DNA from: Mycolicibacterium sp. CBMA 226
GTDB taxonomy: Bacteria; Actinomycetota; Actinomycetes; Mycobacteriales; Mycobacteriaceae
Assembly (NCBI RefSeq): GCF_009729075.1
Contig: NZ_VTGY01000022.1
Coordinates: forward strand, 248,001-312,000
DNA length: 64,000 nucleotides
Reading direction: 5' to 3'
Below are positions 35,466-45,020 of the stretch, one piece after another. The position numbers were made by a program, and so were the translations under genes. The stretch's first letter is position 1. Each line of letters opens with the position of its first letter. The notes beneath the pieces were generated by a model. The model searched no databases, had not been told where the DNA came from, and was given only the letters and a program-made list of their open reading frames with translations.

Positions 35466-36367
35466 ATGCGGCGGGTCGTGATGAGAGATGGCGAAGCCGA
35501 CGTGGAAACCTGCGCTGAATCAACGCGTTTGGTGGTGGACTGCCGAATCGCCTGTGAGGTCGCGTTGGCCGTGCTCGTTCCTTCGATGACCTTGGCGGTT
35601 ACCTGGCCGGCGAGAAGATGCGGCGCCGGCGGAAGCTCCGAAGGAAGAGCGTCGATCTCCTGCCGCAGGGACTCGCGGATTCTCTCCGCGACGGACTTGC
35701 CATCGATAAGCCTGGCCGTCATATGTCGCAGTCGCATTGCTCGAATAACGAAGAAGCGAGAATCGGCAGTGCCTGCACGATGTCTAGTCGTGTCACGGCT
35801 TGGTGGACGTCCGGTCGTGAAGCGCATCATCTCCTGTGCGGTCGGCGAGCAGGGGCCGGTAGTGACCGTTGCGCGTACCAGCGTTTGCTGGTTCACCGCG
35901 ATGCGCGGACTGCCGGAACGTCGGTCCGATTCTCCCTACAGGGCGGTGACTTCCGCGCCGCGTGAGACACAATGGCGTAGAAGCTGCGGGCTCTTGCAAT
36001 GATCCAGATTTCTGGTCAGTGGAAATCGTGCGAATCCCTCTCCGAGCGAACGTGTTTGGGGTTTGGGGTCACTCAATTCGCCGGCGTGTGTTGCCTCTAG
36101 TCGCGGTGGGGCCGCCAGACTGCAGGCAACAGCAGTTGCGGTGCTCCTTCAGTGCGCGCTGTGCGCTCTCCACAAGTCAATTGACGGCCGTGGGCAAGTT
36201 GGCGATCTCGCTATCGGGCCCGCTCGGACAGATAGCCTTCGGTGACGCGACTATTGCCCGCACACTGACAGCTCCGTGAAGTGCCTGTTCCACATGCCCG
36301 AGGAGCACCAGGATGGTGGTGACCGCTCGGGGTGACTCGACCCCGTGCCCCGAAAGACGGTGATCGT
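35466..36367. other. Region with a folD fragment and otherwise no supported gene
   Basis: Apart from the folD N-terminal fragment at 35600-35722 no coding sequence can be defended. Both edges are 3' ends of genes that converge here. Confidence 0.45.
35600..35722 (-). pseudogene. folD: folD N-terminal fragment
   Basis: From an ATG at 35722 the minus strand reads MTARLIDGKSVAERIRESL and RQEIDALPSELPPAPHL, the standard FolD start, before similarity is lost within about 40 codons. It is not a copy of the folD at 51.8 kb, whose start is different. Confidence 0.65.
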
Positions 36368-37126
36368 TTACGCGCACCGGAGTTCGACCGACCCAATGCG
36401 ATCCACCGTCGCGACAACGGTGTCGCCCACCGAGACTGGCACCGCGCTGGTCAGCCCTCCGGACAAGACGATTTGTCCGGCGCGCACGCTCTCACCCTCT
36501 GCTGCCAACTGCCTGGCAAGCCAGGCGACGGCGGCTGCGGGGTGCCCGGTCGATGCTGCCCCTGCGGCGGTCCCGACTACGCAGCCGTTGTGCTCTAGCA
36601 CAACGCCGACTAGACGCAGGTCAATCCCGCGCGGGTCGACGGGGTCCCCGACGACGTAGCGCGCGGCGGAAGTGTTATCGGCGACGACGTCGGCGGTGGT
36701 GAACGAGTAGTCGACGAAGCGGGAGTCGAGCACCTCGATCCCCACCGCGACTCGAGTTGTTGCGGCCAGCACGTCGGACGCCGTAGTGCGCGGATCCTCC
36801 AGATCATGTCCGAGCAGAAAGACGATCTCCGGCTCACACCGGGGTTGGATCAGGTGATGGCACTTGAGTGCCGCGCCCGGTCTCAATGCGCCTGCCGTAG
36901 GGAGGAATCCATACACCGGACTGTCGACCCCGACCTGTGTCTGCTTGGCCCGGGAGGTCAACCCGAGCTTCCACCCGGTGATCGATCCGGCGGACCGGCG
37001 CAGCTCGCGTTGTACCCGATACGCAGTCGGAATATCGAGCGCGGGGTACAGATCGCTCAGTCTTGTGATGGCCGTGCGGTCGGCGACCGCCCTCGATAAC
37101 TCTCCGGCCAGTTCGGAGATGTTCAT
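36368..37126 (-). CDS. 2-Oxo-hex-3-enoate/2-hydroxypentadienoate hydratase-like enzyme
   Basis: A 252-residue member of the MhpD/HpaH/4-oxalocrotonate decarboxylase family. Key segments are GWKLGLTSRAKQTQVGVDSPV, CEPEIVFLLG (metal-binding Glu pair) and IEVLDSRFVDYSF. It would hydrate or decarboxylate a dienoate from meta-cleavage. The ATG at 37124-37126 overlaps the stop of the ligM fragment. It is a paralogue of the hydratase at 49.3 kb and lies in a stretch of decayed genes, so it may be the last intact member of an older cluster. Confidence 0.8.
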   Translation of the reverse strand: MNISELAGELSRAVADRTAITRLSDLYPALDIPTAYRVQRELRRSAGSITGWKLGLTSRAKQTQVGVDSPVYGFLPTAGALRPGAALKCHHLIQPRCEPEIVFLLGHDLEDPRTTASDVLAATTRVAVGIEVLDSRFVDYSFTTADVVADNTSAARYVVGDPVDPRGIDLRLVGVVLEHNGCVVGTAAGAASTGHPAAAVAWLARQLAAEGESVRAGQIVLSGGLTSAVPVSVGDTVVATVDRIGSVELRCA

Positions 37127-37347
37127 GCGGACACCTTTGCCGGCCCATATGCACCAGATACGAACACGTCCGCCATGTGATGAGTCTGGACGAACTGTAC
37201 GACAGCCTTCCGCCATGCTCGCTGCTCACGGTGCCAGCTCGAGAACTCCGAAAGGACGACGAGACATGTGTAGCCGCCGATCTGTGAACTGCGAGGGTAA
37301 TCAATCAGATTGGGCTCCTCATCGAACAGACTGTGGAGATTCTTCAC
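37123..37347 (-). pseudogene. LigM-like O-demethylase, N-terminal fragment
   Basis: The first 65 or so residues align with both LigM-like proteins downstream (SSWHREQRAWRKAVVQF and THHMADVFVSG match NWRREQRAWREAAVLF and SHHMVNLFITG). The frame then stops at 37123. It is the stump of a third ligM gene. Confidence 0.75.
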
Positions 37348-38157
37348 GGTTCGTCTTTCTCATCGTCAAGACGGCGAAGCCGTCACTGGTAAGAGCACGC
37401 CCAGCTCAGTGCGGATGACAGCTCCAGCCCCGAATCAACTAGCGGGCCTGCCGGCGAGGCAAATGTCCACCACGACAACGTCTTAGCCGAGGAATGCATT
37501 GAGATTCGCGGTGTACGTCATGGTCAGTCAACGGTGTGCGAGACATCGATCTGCCTGCCGCGAAGTCATGCAACGCGCAGGGGACATTTGCCGGACGCGA
37601 CCGCGATCCAGCACGAGGAAACTGCGACACGAGTGACTCCATCGTTCGTCGGTGATTACGCGATGACCGATGGTTGCCGAATTCTGTCCGTCTCGAGAAC
37701 CACGTCTTCCACATACCGGATGAGAGTCCGGGCGGCGTAAGTGCGAGGTAGGCGCCGAGGGCGGGGCCAAGTATGGCCAGCATCACATTTGTATTTACAG
37801 ATCGTCATCCGCTATGTGGAAACACTGGTGTTGTCGCGGTGGCCTCTTCGTGAAGAATCGGCAATTACTGCACCGCGGATCGTGATTGGAGTGCTGGTGT
37901 CGTATCTTGCCTACCTCTTGTCGTCGCCGTGGCGCCCCTGTCGCGTGCCCACCGCGTATCGGCCCATCTCAACGCCGGATCGGTATGAGTTCAATTGCTC
38001 CTTTGTCCGCGACCTGCGTGCCCGATTTGGTGGCATAGGTGACTCAGGAATCGGGCGAGAGGGCGGCACGTTCAGTCGCGAGTTCTTTACCGTAGCCAGG
38101 GCTGCGGTGATGGTGGTCTAGATCTGAAAACCGCATTGCTGCAACGAATAACCCAAC
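37348..38157. other. Stretch without a supported gene
   Basis: About 800 bases with short frames only. A hydrophobic minus-strand stretch near 37750 (MLAILGPALGAYLALTPPG) may be a relic of a transporter. The last 40 bases should hold the promoter of the marR gene. Confidence 0.4.
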
Positions 38158-38613
38158 ATGGTCGACTCAGAGGCTACGGGCGCGGAGGAGCCGCTGGCAT
38201 ACTTGCTGCACCGGGTGCAGGAAGCACTGCGGGCGGAGACGCGGGTTGCGGTGCTCGATGCGTTCGAGCTGGGCTTCACCCAGTACATTTGCCTACGAAT
38301 GCTGTCGCGCTCGCCTGAAACATCAACTGCGGAACTGGCACGGGAATCGAACGTCTCGCCGCAGGCGATGAATAAGATAGTGCTCGGATTGCAGAACCGC
38401 GGGCTGGTGACGCGACCCGTTATGGCGGCCAAAGGCCGCACCCTGCCCGCCAGGCTGTCGCACGAGGGAGCAAAGGTATTACATCGCGTTGATCTTGGGG
38501 TGTGTGAAGCCGAACGCCGATTTCTGGCCCAAGTCAGTGGTTCCGATGGGCACACCTTGCGACGGATCCTGCTTGCGCTTGGTGGTTTGGAGGAGTCAGG
38601 CCTCTCCGGATAA
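38158..38613 (+). CDS. MarR-family regulator
   Basis: A 151-residue MarR protein: LGFTQYICLRMLSRSPETST, ELARESNVSPQAMNKIV and LQNRGLVTRPVMAAKGR form the winged helix. ATG at 38158. It stands alone, with decayed sequence on both sides, so its target is not evident. Confidence 0.85.
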   Translation: MVDSEATGAEEPLAYLLHRVQEALRAETRVAVLDAFELGFTQYICLRMLSRSPETSTAELARESNVSPQAMNKIVLGLQNRGLVTRPVMAAKGRTLPARLSHEGAKVLHRVDLGVCEAERRFLAQVSGSDGHTLRRILLALGGLEESGLSG

Positions 38614-39005
38614 TTCTATTCCTCGTTGAAAAGCTGGGGTGCGAAAATCGCGACTGCGCCTACACGAACGTTGAGCCCAATTCGAGGGAGCGCCGTAAAC
38701 CGCTGGCCGATAAGAGCCGGGGCTGGTGGAGGCGCGAACACGATGAATCTCTAGCCGCACTTCAGGTTAACCCGATGGCTAGGCCATCAGCAGCACCTGC
38801 GCGACGTACGTGATCACGTAGAGCGTGCCGGTGTTGATGCTGTCGATGATCCGGTTCATGCTGACGCTCAATTGAGCGGGAGTTCAGGAAATACGTTGCA
38901 CCACCGCGTCAATCCGGTGTGGTGCGACGTATACGCCGGCAACTGGCGGCCTACAGCATGGAGATCGCCAGTTGCCCGCGTCTTCATTTATCGCGGGAGC
39001 CGTTG
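38614..39005. other. Stretch with only a short C-terminal remnant
   Basis: On the minus strand near 38781-38853 a frame reads MNRIIDSINTGTLYVITYVA and ends in QVLLMA, the tail of a membrane protein that is not recognised. Nothing else can be supported. Confidence 0.35.
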
Positions 39006-39884
39006 TCATTGTGGGGAACTGCATGATGCTGTTTGCCTCCCGGTGCAGGTTTCGAGTTGTCGCAGCAAGGTGTGGAGTGTGGTGTTGCGTTCCAGGAATA
39101 GATCGGTGAGGGAGTTGACGATGCAGCGCAGTGCGGAGATCAGTTCCCAGCGTCGGGGCACCATGATGCGTGGGGATCGTTTCTCTATTCCGTCGGCGGC
39201 CCGGGCGGCGACCGCATCGGGGGGATTGCCGAGCCCAAGAACTTGGGATAGAGCTGCTCGCGCATCCTGGTTACAAGGTCGTTGTCGCCGAACGCGGCTC
39301 GGGCGATCGGGGTTTTCACCCAGCCGGGATAGAGCACACCTGCGGTGGCTCCGTGGATGGCGAGCTCGGTGCGTAGCGCACGTCCGAACTGGTCGACACC
39401 GGCCTTTGACATCGCGTACGAAGCATTACGGTGCCGTTGAAGTAGGCATATACCGACGCGGTGACAAGCACGTGGCCGCGGCTGCTGATGATGTGCGGCA
39501 GCGCTGCGCGAACCGTCCGCCAGACGCCGAGGAGATCGACTGCGATGATTCGTTCGAATTCAACAGGATCGATGGTGGCGACGGTGGCCGGCGATCGGCG
39601 GCGATGCCGGCGTTGGCGAAAACGACGTCGACGCTGCCGAATTGGTCCATGATGCGCTCGACCGCCTCGGCAAGGCAGCGGTTATCTGTGACATCGACGG
39701 CCAGCGGCAGGATGCGGGTGCGGCCGATCTGGTCGGCGACGTTGTCGACGGCATCCTGTTTGAGGTCGGCGAGCACGATATTGGCGCCGCGCGCGTGCAG
39801 TGCCGCGGCGCTCGCTGCTCCGATGCCGCCGGCGGCGCCGGTGATGAGAATGGTTTTGTTCGCAAAGAACAGGGGCGCGGTCAT
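39006..39884 (-). pseudogene. Short-chain dehydrogenase with several frameshifts (A)
   Basis: Successive frames give a full SDR: ILITGAAGGIGAASAAALHA and FANAGIAADR, then IDPVEFERIIAVDLLGVWRT and RGHVLVTASVYAYFNG, then SYAMSKAGVDQFGRALRTEL and LYPGWVKTPIARAAFG, then PRIMVPRRWELISALR to the stop at 39006. Frame changes fall near 39590, 39425 and 39190. It is dead. Its ATG overlaps the stop of SDR B (ATGA), so the two were one operon. Confidence 0.75.
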
Positions 39885-40698
39885 AGGGTGCAGTTTCCTG
39901 CCTGTGGTCGGTTAACGGGGCCAGTAGGCGCGTGACGATCGAGAGCCAGTTGGTTGCTCCAGCCGGCGGGGGCCGCCAGCTCGATGGCGCGCACCACGTT
40001 CGGTCCGCCGAAGGCGCGATCGAAAATCGGGCGAAACAGGCCAGGGGCCTTGGCCACCAGTGTGTGGGCTTTGGGGCAGACGATGAACCTGGCGCGCTTT
40101 TCGATGCCAGCGACGAGCGTGTCGATGACGGTGCCGATCGGCACCATCTTGAACAGGCAGCCGTTGTTGCCGCCCCACAGTTGCCGGCCGGCCGGGTGAG
40201 CGACGACGTCGTCCATCATCGGGGTGCGGAAGAAGGTGGGTGGGCGCTGCCGACTCCGATTCCGAGGTGACGCACCTTGAGGCGGATACTGTCGCACATC
40301 GCCCAGACTCCGGCTTTGCTTGCGGCGTAGGGACTTTGGAGCGGTGAGTGGGCGAAGGCGGCCATCGAGGAGATCGCCAGCAGGTACCCGCGGTGTGCGA
40401 GTAGGTGAGGCAGGGCGGCACGGAAAGCGCGCCAGACACCGGTGAGATTGATGTCTATGACGCGTTCGAATGCTGCCGGATCGAGGGTGGCCGTCGGAGC
40501 GATGGTGTCGATCTCGGCGTCGGCGACGGCAACATCAAGGTGACCGAAATGCTCTGCGGCACGGGTGAGGTCGCCGTCGAGGTCGAGTAGCGCGAGGTTG
40601 GCCCCGCGGGACCGCACCGCGGCCGCGAGTGCCGTACCCAGTCCTCCGGTGGAGCCGGTGATGGCGACGGTGCGTCCGGCAAGGTCGTAGCGGGTCAT
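39881..40698 (-). pseudogene. Short-chain dehydrogenase with one frameshift (B)
   Basis: From the ATG at 40698 the first frame gives VAITGSTGGLGTALAAAVRS, LAISSMAAFAHSPLQS and YAASKAG. Near 40245 the match shifts frame and continues as PTFFRTPMMDDVVAHPAG and GTVIDTLVAGIEKRARFIV to a stop at 39881. A single base change would restore it. Similar to mycobacterial SDRs of the A type, and its start overlaps the hydrolase fragment stop. Confidence 0.75.
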
Positions 40699-41189
40699 GC
40701 GCTGGGCCCCTTGGCATTCGCGTCGTTGAGAGGCACATGAGTGCTCAGGAACCGGATCTGATCGACAACGACCCGCTCGAGGGCGTCTGCGACGTAGATA
40801 TCGAAGTGGCCTTCGGGGTAGCGCTTGATCTCCGCGCGACGGGCTTTGCGCGCGTGGCGCAGCGTCGCTTTGACTGGGGCGACGCTGTCGGTTTCGCAGA
40901 TGCAAAATAAAATCGGGCAATTGACGTTGGCCGCTTTGCGTCCTGGAATATGGGTGGTGATGCCCAGCGCAACCCGGGCGGCCACCTCGTTACGGAATGG
41001 CGCCGTGGCAGGGACAAGCCCCAGGTAGCCGGGCTCGGCGTCGGGGGCAGCCATCAGCGCGGTCGACAGGCCTGAGGTGGCGACCATCACCGGTTCCTGA
41101 CCGAACCGCGCACCGATCGCATCTCGCAGGGCCGCGGCGGTGACTTTCGCCGCGGTCAGCGGCGGCATGGCCAGGTCGGCGGCCGAGCC
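40695..41189 (-). pseudogene. Alpha/beta hydrolase, 5'-truncated
   Basis: The last 160 or so residues of an alpha/beta hydrolase are kept: NCPILFCICETDSVAPVKAT carries the catalytic Asp region and RYPEGHFDIYVADALE the His. The N-terminal half with the nucleophile is missing. Upstream of about 41190 the sequence belongs to an opposing TetR gene, so the two were cut and fused. Confidence 0.65.
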
Positions 41190-41190
41190 G

Positions 41191-41627
41191 CGCTGCTGAT
41201 CGCCGTCGCCGAGCGCGCACTCGAGGAGAACCGCCAATACATGGATGCGACCTACGCCACCCCCGGCACGCCATACGAGAGGATCCTGAAGGCCGCAGAA
41301 GCGTACGTGCGGTTTGCCGCCGAGCGCCCCCACCAGTTCCGACTGCTCGCCGACCCGCCCAACGAACCCGGCGCCCTGCCCGGCGTGGCCGACCTCGTCG
41401 AACGCCACAACGACAAACTCGCGGCCGCCATCAACGACGGCATCGCCGACGGAACCATCAACCCGCACCTCGATCCGACCACCACGGCGACCGTCCTGTG
41501 GGCGGCAATGAACGGCGTTCTCGCGCTGCACTGGCGTGCCGACCGACTCCGCACCGACGACACCCAGGTACGCGGATTCGTCGCGGCCATGACCGAATTG
41601 GTAAGCGCAGGCCTCCGGCGCAGATAG
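41191..41627 (+). pseudogene. TetR-family regulator, C-terminal fragment
   Basis: The frame reads LIAVAERALEENRQYMDATY and YVRFAAERPHQFRLLADPP, the ligand-binding half of a TetR protein, up to a stop at 41627. The HTH part is missing at the fusion point near 41190. An internal ATG at 41241 could start a small protein, but without DNA-binding ability. Confidence 0.65.
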
Positions 41628-41774
41628 AACCTGTGCACCATCAGTCGACCGCACGGGAAACAGGACAATATTTTGTTTCGCTGTATAGACCGCGTGCGCT
41701 GCTGAAGATGCGGTCGGTCCGTCTCGGTCGCTGAAGCCTCGCTGCTGCCCGGTCGGCGGTTCCGCAGAGATCGA

Positions 41775-42542
41775 TCAGTCGCGAGCCGACCGAAATCGGA
41801 CGGTCGACAGGGCGCGACTCATGCCCGTGGCTGCGGCGACGAGCGTCGGGAGGTGCCCGAGCGCCCCGTCGTCGTCTGGTACCACTACTGACAGCGACGC
41901 CACGACGTTGTGGACCCCGTCGCGCACCGGCACGGCCAACGCCGCCGCGTCTTCGCGCACGTGCCCGCGCAGGTACGCGTATCCGCCGGCACGGACCTCC
42001 GCCAGCCGACGCGCCAGCGCCGACGGATCGGTGATGGTCGACCGAGTACGCGCGGTGAGAGGCTCGGCCAAGATCGTCGAGGTCAGCTCGGGAGGCCCAT
42101 AGGCAAGCAACACGTGGCCACAGGCCGAAACGTGCAGTGGTAATCGGCCCGCGATGCGAGAGACGGCCTCGACCGAGCGTCGTGTGCTGAGCCGCTCGAT
42201 GAACAACACGTCATCGCCGTCGAGTACGCCGAGCTGAGCGTGATGACCGACTGCGGCGTGGAGCCCTTCCAGGTACGGCATGGCGGTATCGCGGAGGAAC
42301 AGAGTCGGGGAGGCGCGAAGTCCGAGTTCCCACATCCTTCTGCCCATTCGGACTTGGCGCGCCGGCCCACGTTCGAGCAGACCGTGTTCGACGAGTTCGG
42401 CGATCAGGCGAGACGCGGTCGACACGTGCAGTGAACTGCGGCGAGCGATTTCCGACACTGACAGCTCCGTGTCGTCCGGCGAGAACGTCTCGAAGACCCG
42501 GACGGCGCGGGCGAGCATCGAATCCCTACGCTGTTCAACCAT
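41775..42542 (-). CDS. IclR-family regulator
   Basis: About 255 residues. The N-terminal HTH is TELSVSEIARRSSLHVSTAS and RLIAELVEHGLLERG. The C-terminal effector domain is complete (LFIERLSTRRSVEAVSR, PLHVSACGHVLLAYGPPELT, DAAALAVPVRDG). The ATG at 42542 is favoured by homology; a start at 42581 would add 13 residues. It lies just downstream of the P450/reductase pair on the same strand and is a natural candidate to control it. Confidence 0.88.
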   Translation of the reverse strand: MVEQRRDSMLARAVRVFETFSPDDTELSVSEIARRSSLHVSTASRLIAELVEHGLLERGPARQVRMGRRMWELGLRASPTLFLRDTAMPYLEGLHAAVGHHAQLGVLDGDDVLFIERLSTRRSVEAVSRIAGRLPLHVSACGHVLLAYGPPELTSTILAEPLTARTRSTITDPSALARRLAEVRAGGYAYLRGHVREDAAALAVPVRDGVHNVVASLSVVVPDDDGALGHLPTLVAAATGMSRALSTVRFRSARD

Positions 42543-42660
42543 GCCGACGCCTCCATCGATGTGGGTCACGTGCATTGTCACCTGAGCGACCCATCACGCC
42601 ATCGGCAGCACCATCACATCGCGAAGTTCGGTGTGGCAGCAGCGACGTTTCTCGGAATAT

Positions 42661-43869
42661 TCAGGCCGCGACGGCGCGCATGGGCAGGCTCGACAGGCCG
42701 CGAAGGGTGTTGTTGTGATGGCGTACGGGCGTGCCGACGACCTCCAGCGTGCTTACGCGCCGCACCAGCGCTGTGAGGAGCGCTTCCGCCTCGAGTCGGC
42801 CGACGTGCTGACCCACGCACTGATGGATGCCCGCTCCGAAGCCGACGTGCCCGGACGGGTCGCGTCTAAGGTCGAAGGCGTCCGGCGAGTTCCATCGCCG
42901 GGGATCTCGGTTCGCCGCGCCCAGGAACATGAGTATCTTCTTGCCCTCTGGCACGACATGCTCGCCCACCCTGATGTCACGTGTCGCTGCGCGAAAGAAG
43001 GTCTGCACCGGTGACTGCCATCGAACTGCCTCATCGAAGGCAACGCGCGCCAGATCGGGTTCCGATCGGAGAAGCTGCCACTGCCGGGGATGCGTCGCCA
43101 GCGCGTACAGAACTGCCGTCAGCGCGTGGATCGTCGTGTCGACACCGGCCAGCAACATCGAGCGGACCACGAGAGGTGCCTGGTCGGCGGTGATGTCTCC
43201 ACGATCCGCTGCGGACCAAACATCGGGTCCGAAACCGGACGACGACAGATCGTCGCGGCGACATCGAGCGGCCGCCCACGCCACGAGCTCCGGAACTCGC
43301 GAGCTCGCCTGGGTGACCAAGCTGTTCGCCGGGCCGAGCGCGTTGAAGTTGTGGTCTGCTAGAGCCAACAGATTCTCGCGTTCCGCCGGGGGCAGCCCGA
43401 CCGCATCGGGAAAGACACGAAGTGGAAATGCTCGAGCCAGCGCGGGCACAGCGTCGAACGTTGGCCCCTGACTCAGCAATGATTCGACGAGAGCATCGGC
43501 CTCCTCGAACCATTCGGCGCGAATACGGCTGAGCTTGCGTGGATTGAGAATGTTCTGAAGGACGCGGCGCGGGGCGTCGTGATGTGGTGGGTCCGCTTCG
43601 AGGAGCAGGCTCGGTGGACGCCAGGGGTCCTCGTACCGGAAGTTGAGCAGACCGACGCCGGCGCCGGACTGGAATGACTGCCAATCCTGCAGCGCCTGAC
43701 GAACGTCGTCGTAGCGTGCCATCGCGAAAACGTCATACCGGCTGAGATGCACCAGTCGGCCAGACCGGCGCAGCTCCGCGTGGAGCGCAAACGGATCCTC
43801 CAGGACATCGGCCCCGAAAGGATCGACGTCGCTCGATGGCGGGGTCCCCTGAGACGAGGTGATCGTCAT
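42661..43869 (-). CDS. Cytochrome P450, CYP199A-like (aryl methoxy demethylase type)
   Basis: A 402-residue P450. The heme Cys is C351 in FGAGIHQCVG, and the I-helix is LLAGVDTTIHA. The N-terminal half (GVGLLNFRYEDPWRPPSLLL, then EADPPHHDAPRRVLQNILNP) is very close to the CYP199A family, which hydroxylates or O-demethylates para-substituted benzoates such as 4-methoxybenzoate and releases formaldehyde. The ATG at 43869 has AAGGAA upstream. It is followed on the same strand by the IclR gene and preceded by its probable reductase 40 bases upstream. Confidence 0.88.
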   Translation of the reverse strand: MTITSSQGTPPSSDVDPFGADVLEDPFALHAELRRSGRLVHLSRYDVFAMARYDDVRQALQDWQSFQSGAGVGLLNFRYEDPWRPPSLLLEADPPHHDAPRRVLQNILNPRKLSRIRAEWFEEADALVESLLSQGPTFDAVPALARAFPLRVFPDAVGLPPAERENLLALADHNFNALGPANSLVTQASSRVPELVAWAAARCRRDDLSSSGFGPDVWSAADRGDITADQAPLVVRSMLLAGVDTTIHALTAVLYALATHPRQWQLLRSEPDLARVAFDEAVRWQSPVQTFFRAATRDIRVGEHVVPEGKKILMFLGAANRDPRRWNSPDAFDLRRDPSGHVGFGAGIHQCVGQHVGRLEAEALLTALVRRVSTLEVVGTPVRHHNNTLRGLSSLPMRAVAA

Positions 43870-43909
43870 GATGTCGTTGTTCCTTCGGCGTGAGTGGGAG
43901 CGTGTCGGC

Positions 43910-44845
43910 TCACAGATCGAGTACGAGTTCGTCGGTGAGGGATCGAGAAACGCACACATACATTGAGTCGTTGGCCGCACGCTCTTCGTCGTCGAGCAGG
44001 CTGTCCCGGTGCTCGGGGACACCGGCGAGCACGGTCGTGGCGCATGTGCCGCAGACGCCTCGTTCGCACGAGGACAAGACGTCCACGCCGGCGTCGGACA
44101 GGGCCGCGAGCACCGTGCGATCGGGTGGCACTGTCAGGCGTTTTCCGCTACGGGCCAGGCGCACTTCGAACGATGCCCTGATCGCGGACGTAGGCGCATG
44201 TTTGGCGCTGAATCGTTCGGTTCGCAACGCGTGATGAGGCCAGCTGCTACAGGCCGCCTCGACCGCTGTCAGCAGTCCGGGTGGTCCGCAGGCGTACACC
44301 TTGGTTCCGTCGCGGGGGGGATCGAAGTGACGCGCGAGATCGGGGTTCCCGAGCTCGTCGTGTGGAACGATCACGACCCTGTCGCCGCCGAGCGCATCCA
44401 GCTCGACCGCGAAGGCCATCGACGCTCGTCGTCTACCTCCGTACACCAGCTTCCACTCCGCGCTGAGCTGGTCGGCCTGGACGACCATTGGCAGCAACGC
44501 GGTGATCCCGATGCCGCCCGCGATGAAGAGGTAGCTGTCGCTGGGGACGAGCGGGAAGTTGTTCCGCGGACCCCCGACCCCCACGATGTGCCCTTGTTCA
44601 AGCACATCGTGGACGTAACGGGAGCCACCATGACCGGCCGCTTCCCGCAGGACCGCGATCTGATAGCTGAAGGGATCGAATCGATTGCCGCACAACGAGT
44701 ACTGACGGATGAGGCCTATGGGGAGCACGAGATCGACATGGGCGCCCGGCGTCCAGTCCGGCAGTCGTCGTCCGTCGGCGGCACCGAGCACCAGCAGCAC
44801 GACGTCGTCGGCGATAGCTCTCTTCTCCAGCACACGCAAATCCAC
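43910..44845 (-). CDS. Phthalate-dioxygenase-reductase-type oxidoreductase (VanB-like)
   Basis: A 311-residue reductase with a flavin domain (HVDLVLPIGLIRQYSLCG), an NAD domain (GGIGITALLPMVVQA, YACGPPGLL) and a C-terminal plant-type [2Fe-2S] domain (SSCERGVCGTCATTV and a later YVCV). This is the domain order of VanB/phthalate dioxygenase reductases. The GTG at 44845 is chosen for its GGAAAGGAG site. Co-location suggests it feeds electrons to the CYP199A-like P450, replacing the usual separate ferredoxin and ferredoxin reductase. Confidence 0.9.
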   Translation of the reverse strand: MDLRVLEKRAIADDVVLLVLGAADGRRLPDWTPGAHVDLVLPIGLIRQYSLCGNRFDPFSYQIAVLREAAGHGGSRYVHDVLEQGHIVGVGGPRNNFPLVPSDSYLFIAGGIGITALLPMVVQADQLSAEWKLVYGGRRRASMAFAVELDALGGDRVVIVPHDELGNPDLARHFDPPRDGTKVYACGPPGLLTAVEAACSSWPHHALRTERFSAKHAPTSAIRASFEVRLARSGKRLTVPPDRTVLAALSDAGVDVLSSCERGVCGTCATTVLAGVPEHRDSLLDDEERAANDSMYVCVSRSLTDELVLDL

Positions 44846-44908
44846 TCCTGCGGCTCCTTTCCTGGTGCCGGCACCACGATCGACCGGCGGCCGCCCCTCT
44901 CCAAACGC

Positions 44909-44927
44909 ATTCTCGTGGGATGAGAAT
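44909..44927. promoter_or_regulatory. Inverted repeat ATTCTC-N7-GAGAAT in the divergent promoter
   Basis: It lies between the reductase gene (minus) and the SDR gene (plus), 64 bases from the reductase start. IclR or MarR proteins bind repeats of this type. The regulator is not known. Confidence 0.5.
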
Positions 44928-45020
44928 CGTGGGAGGACGAGCGTGTAGTCCGCCCTACGATTCGCGGATGCACACCACAGACATGTCACCAATGCCCGAT
45001 CAGACCCCGGCAGGTGCCTG

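Noticed and set aside
38872..39915. Plus-strand frame of 347 codons
   Set aside because: It is the complement of the frameshifted SDR A, whose motifs are read on the minus strand.
41190..41654. N-terminal half of the minus-strand frame that leads into the alpha/beta hydrolase fragment
   Set aside because: It is antisense to the TetR C-terminal fragment and has no hydrolase features before about 41160, so it is read-through, not a real N-terminus.
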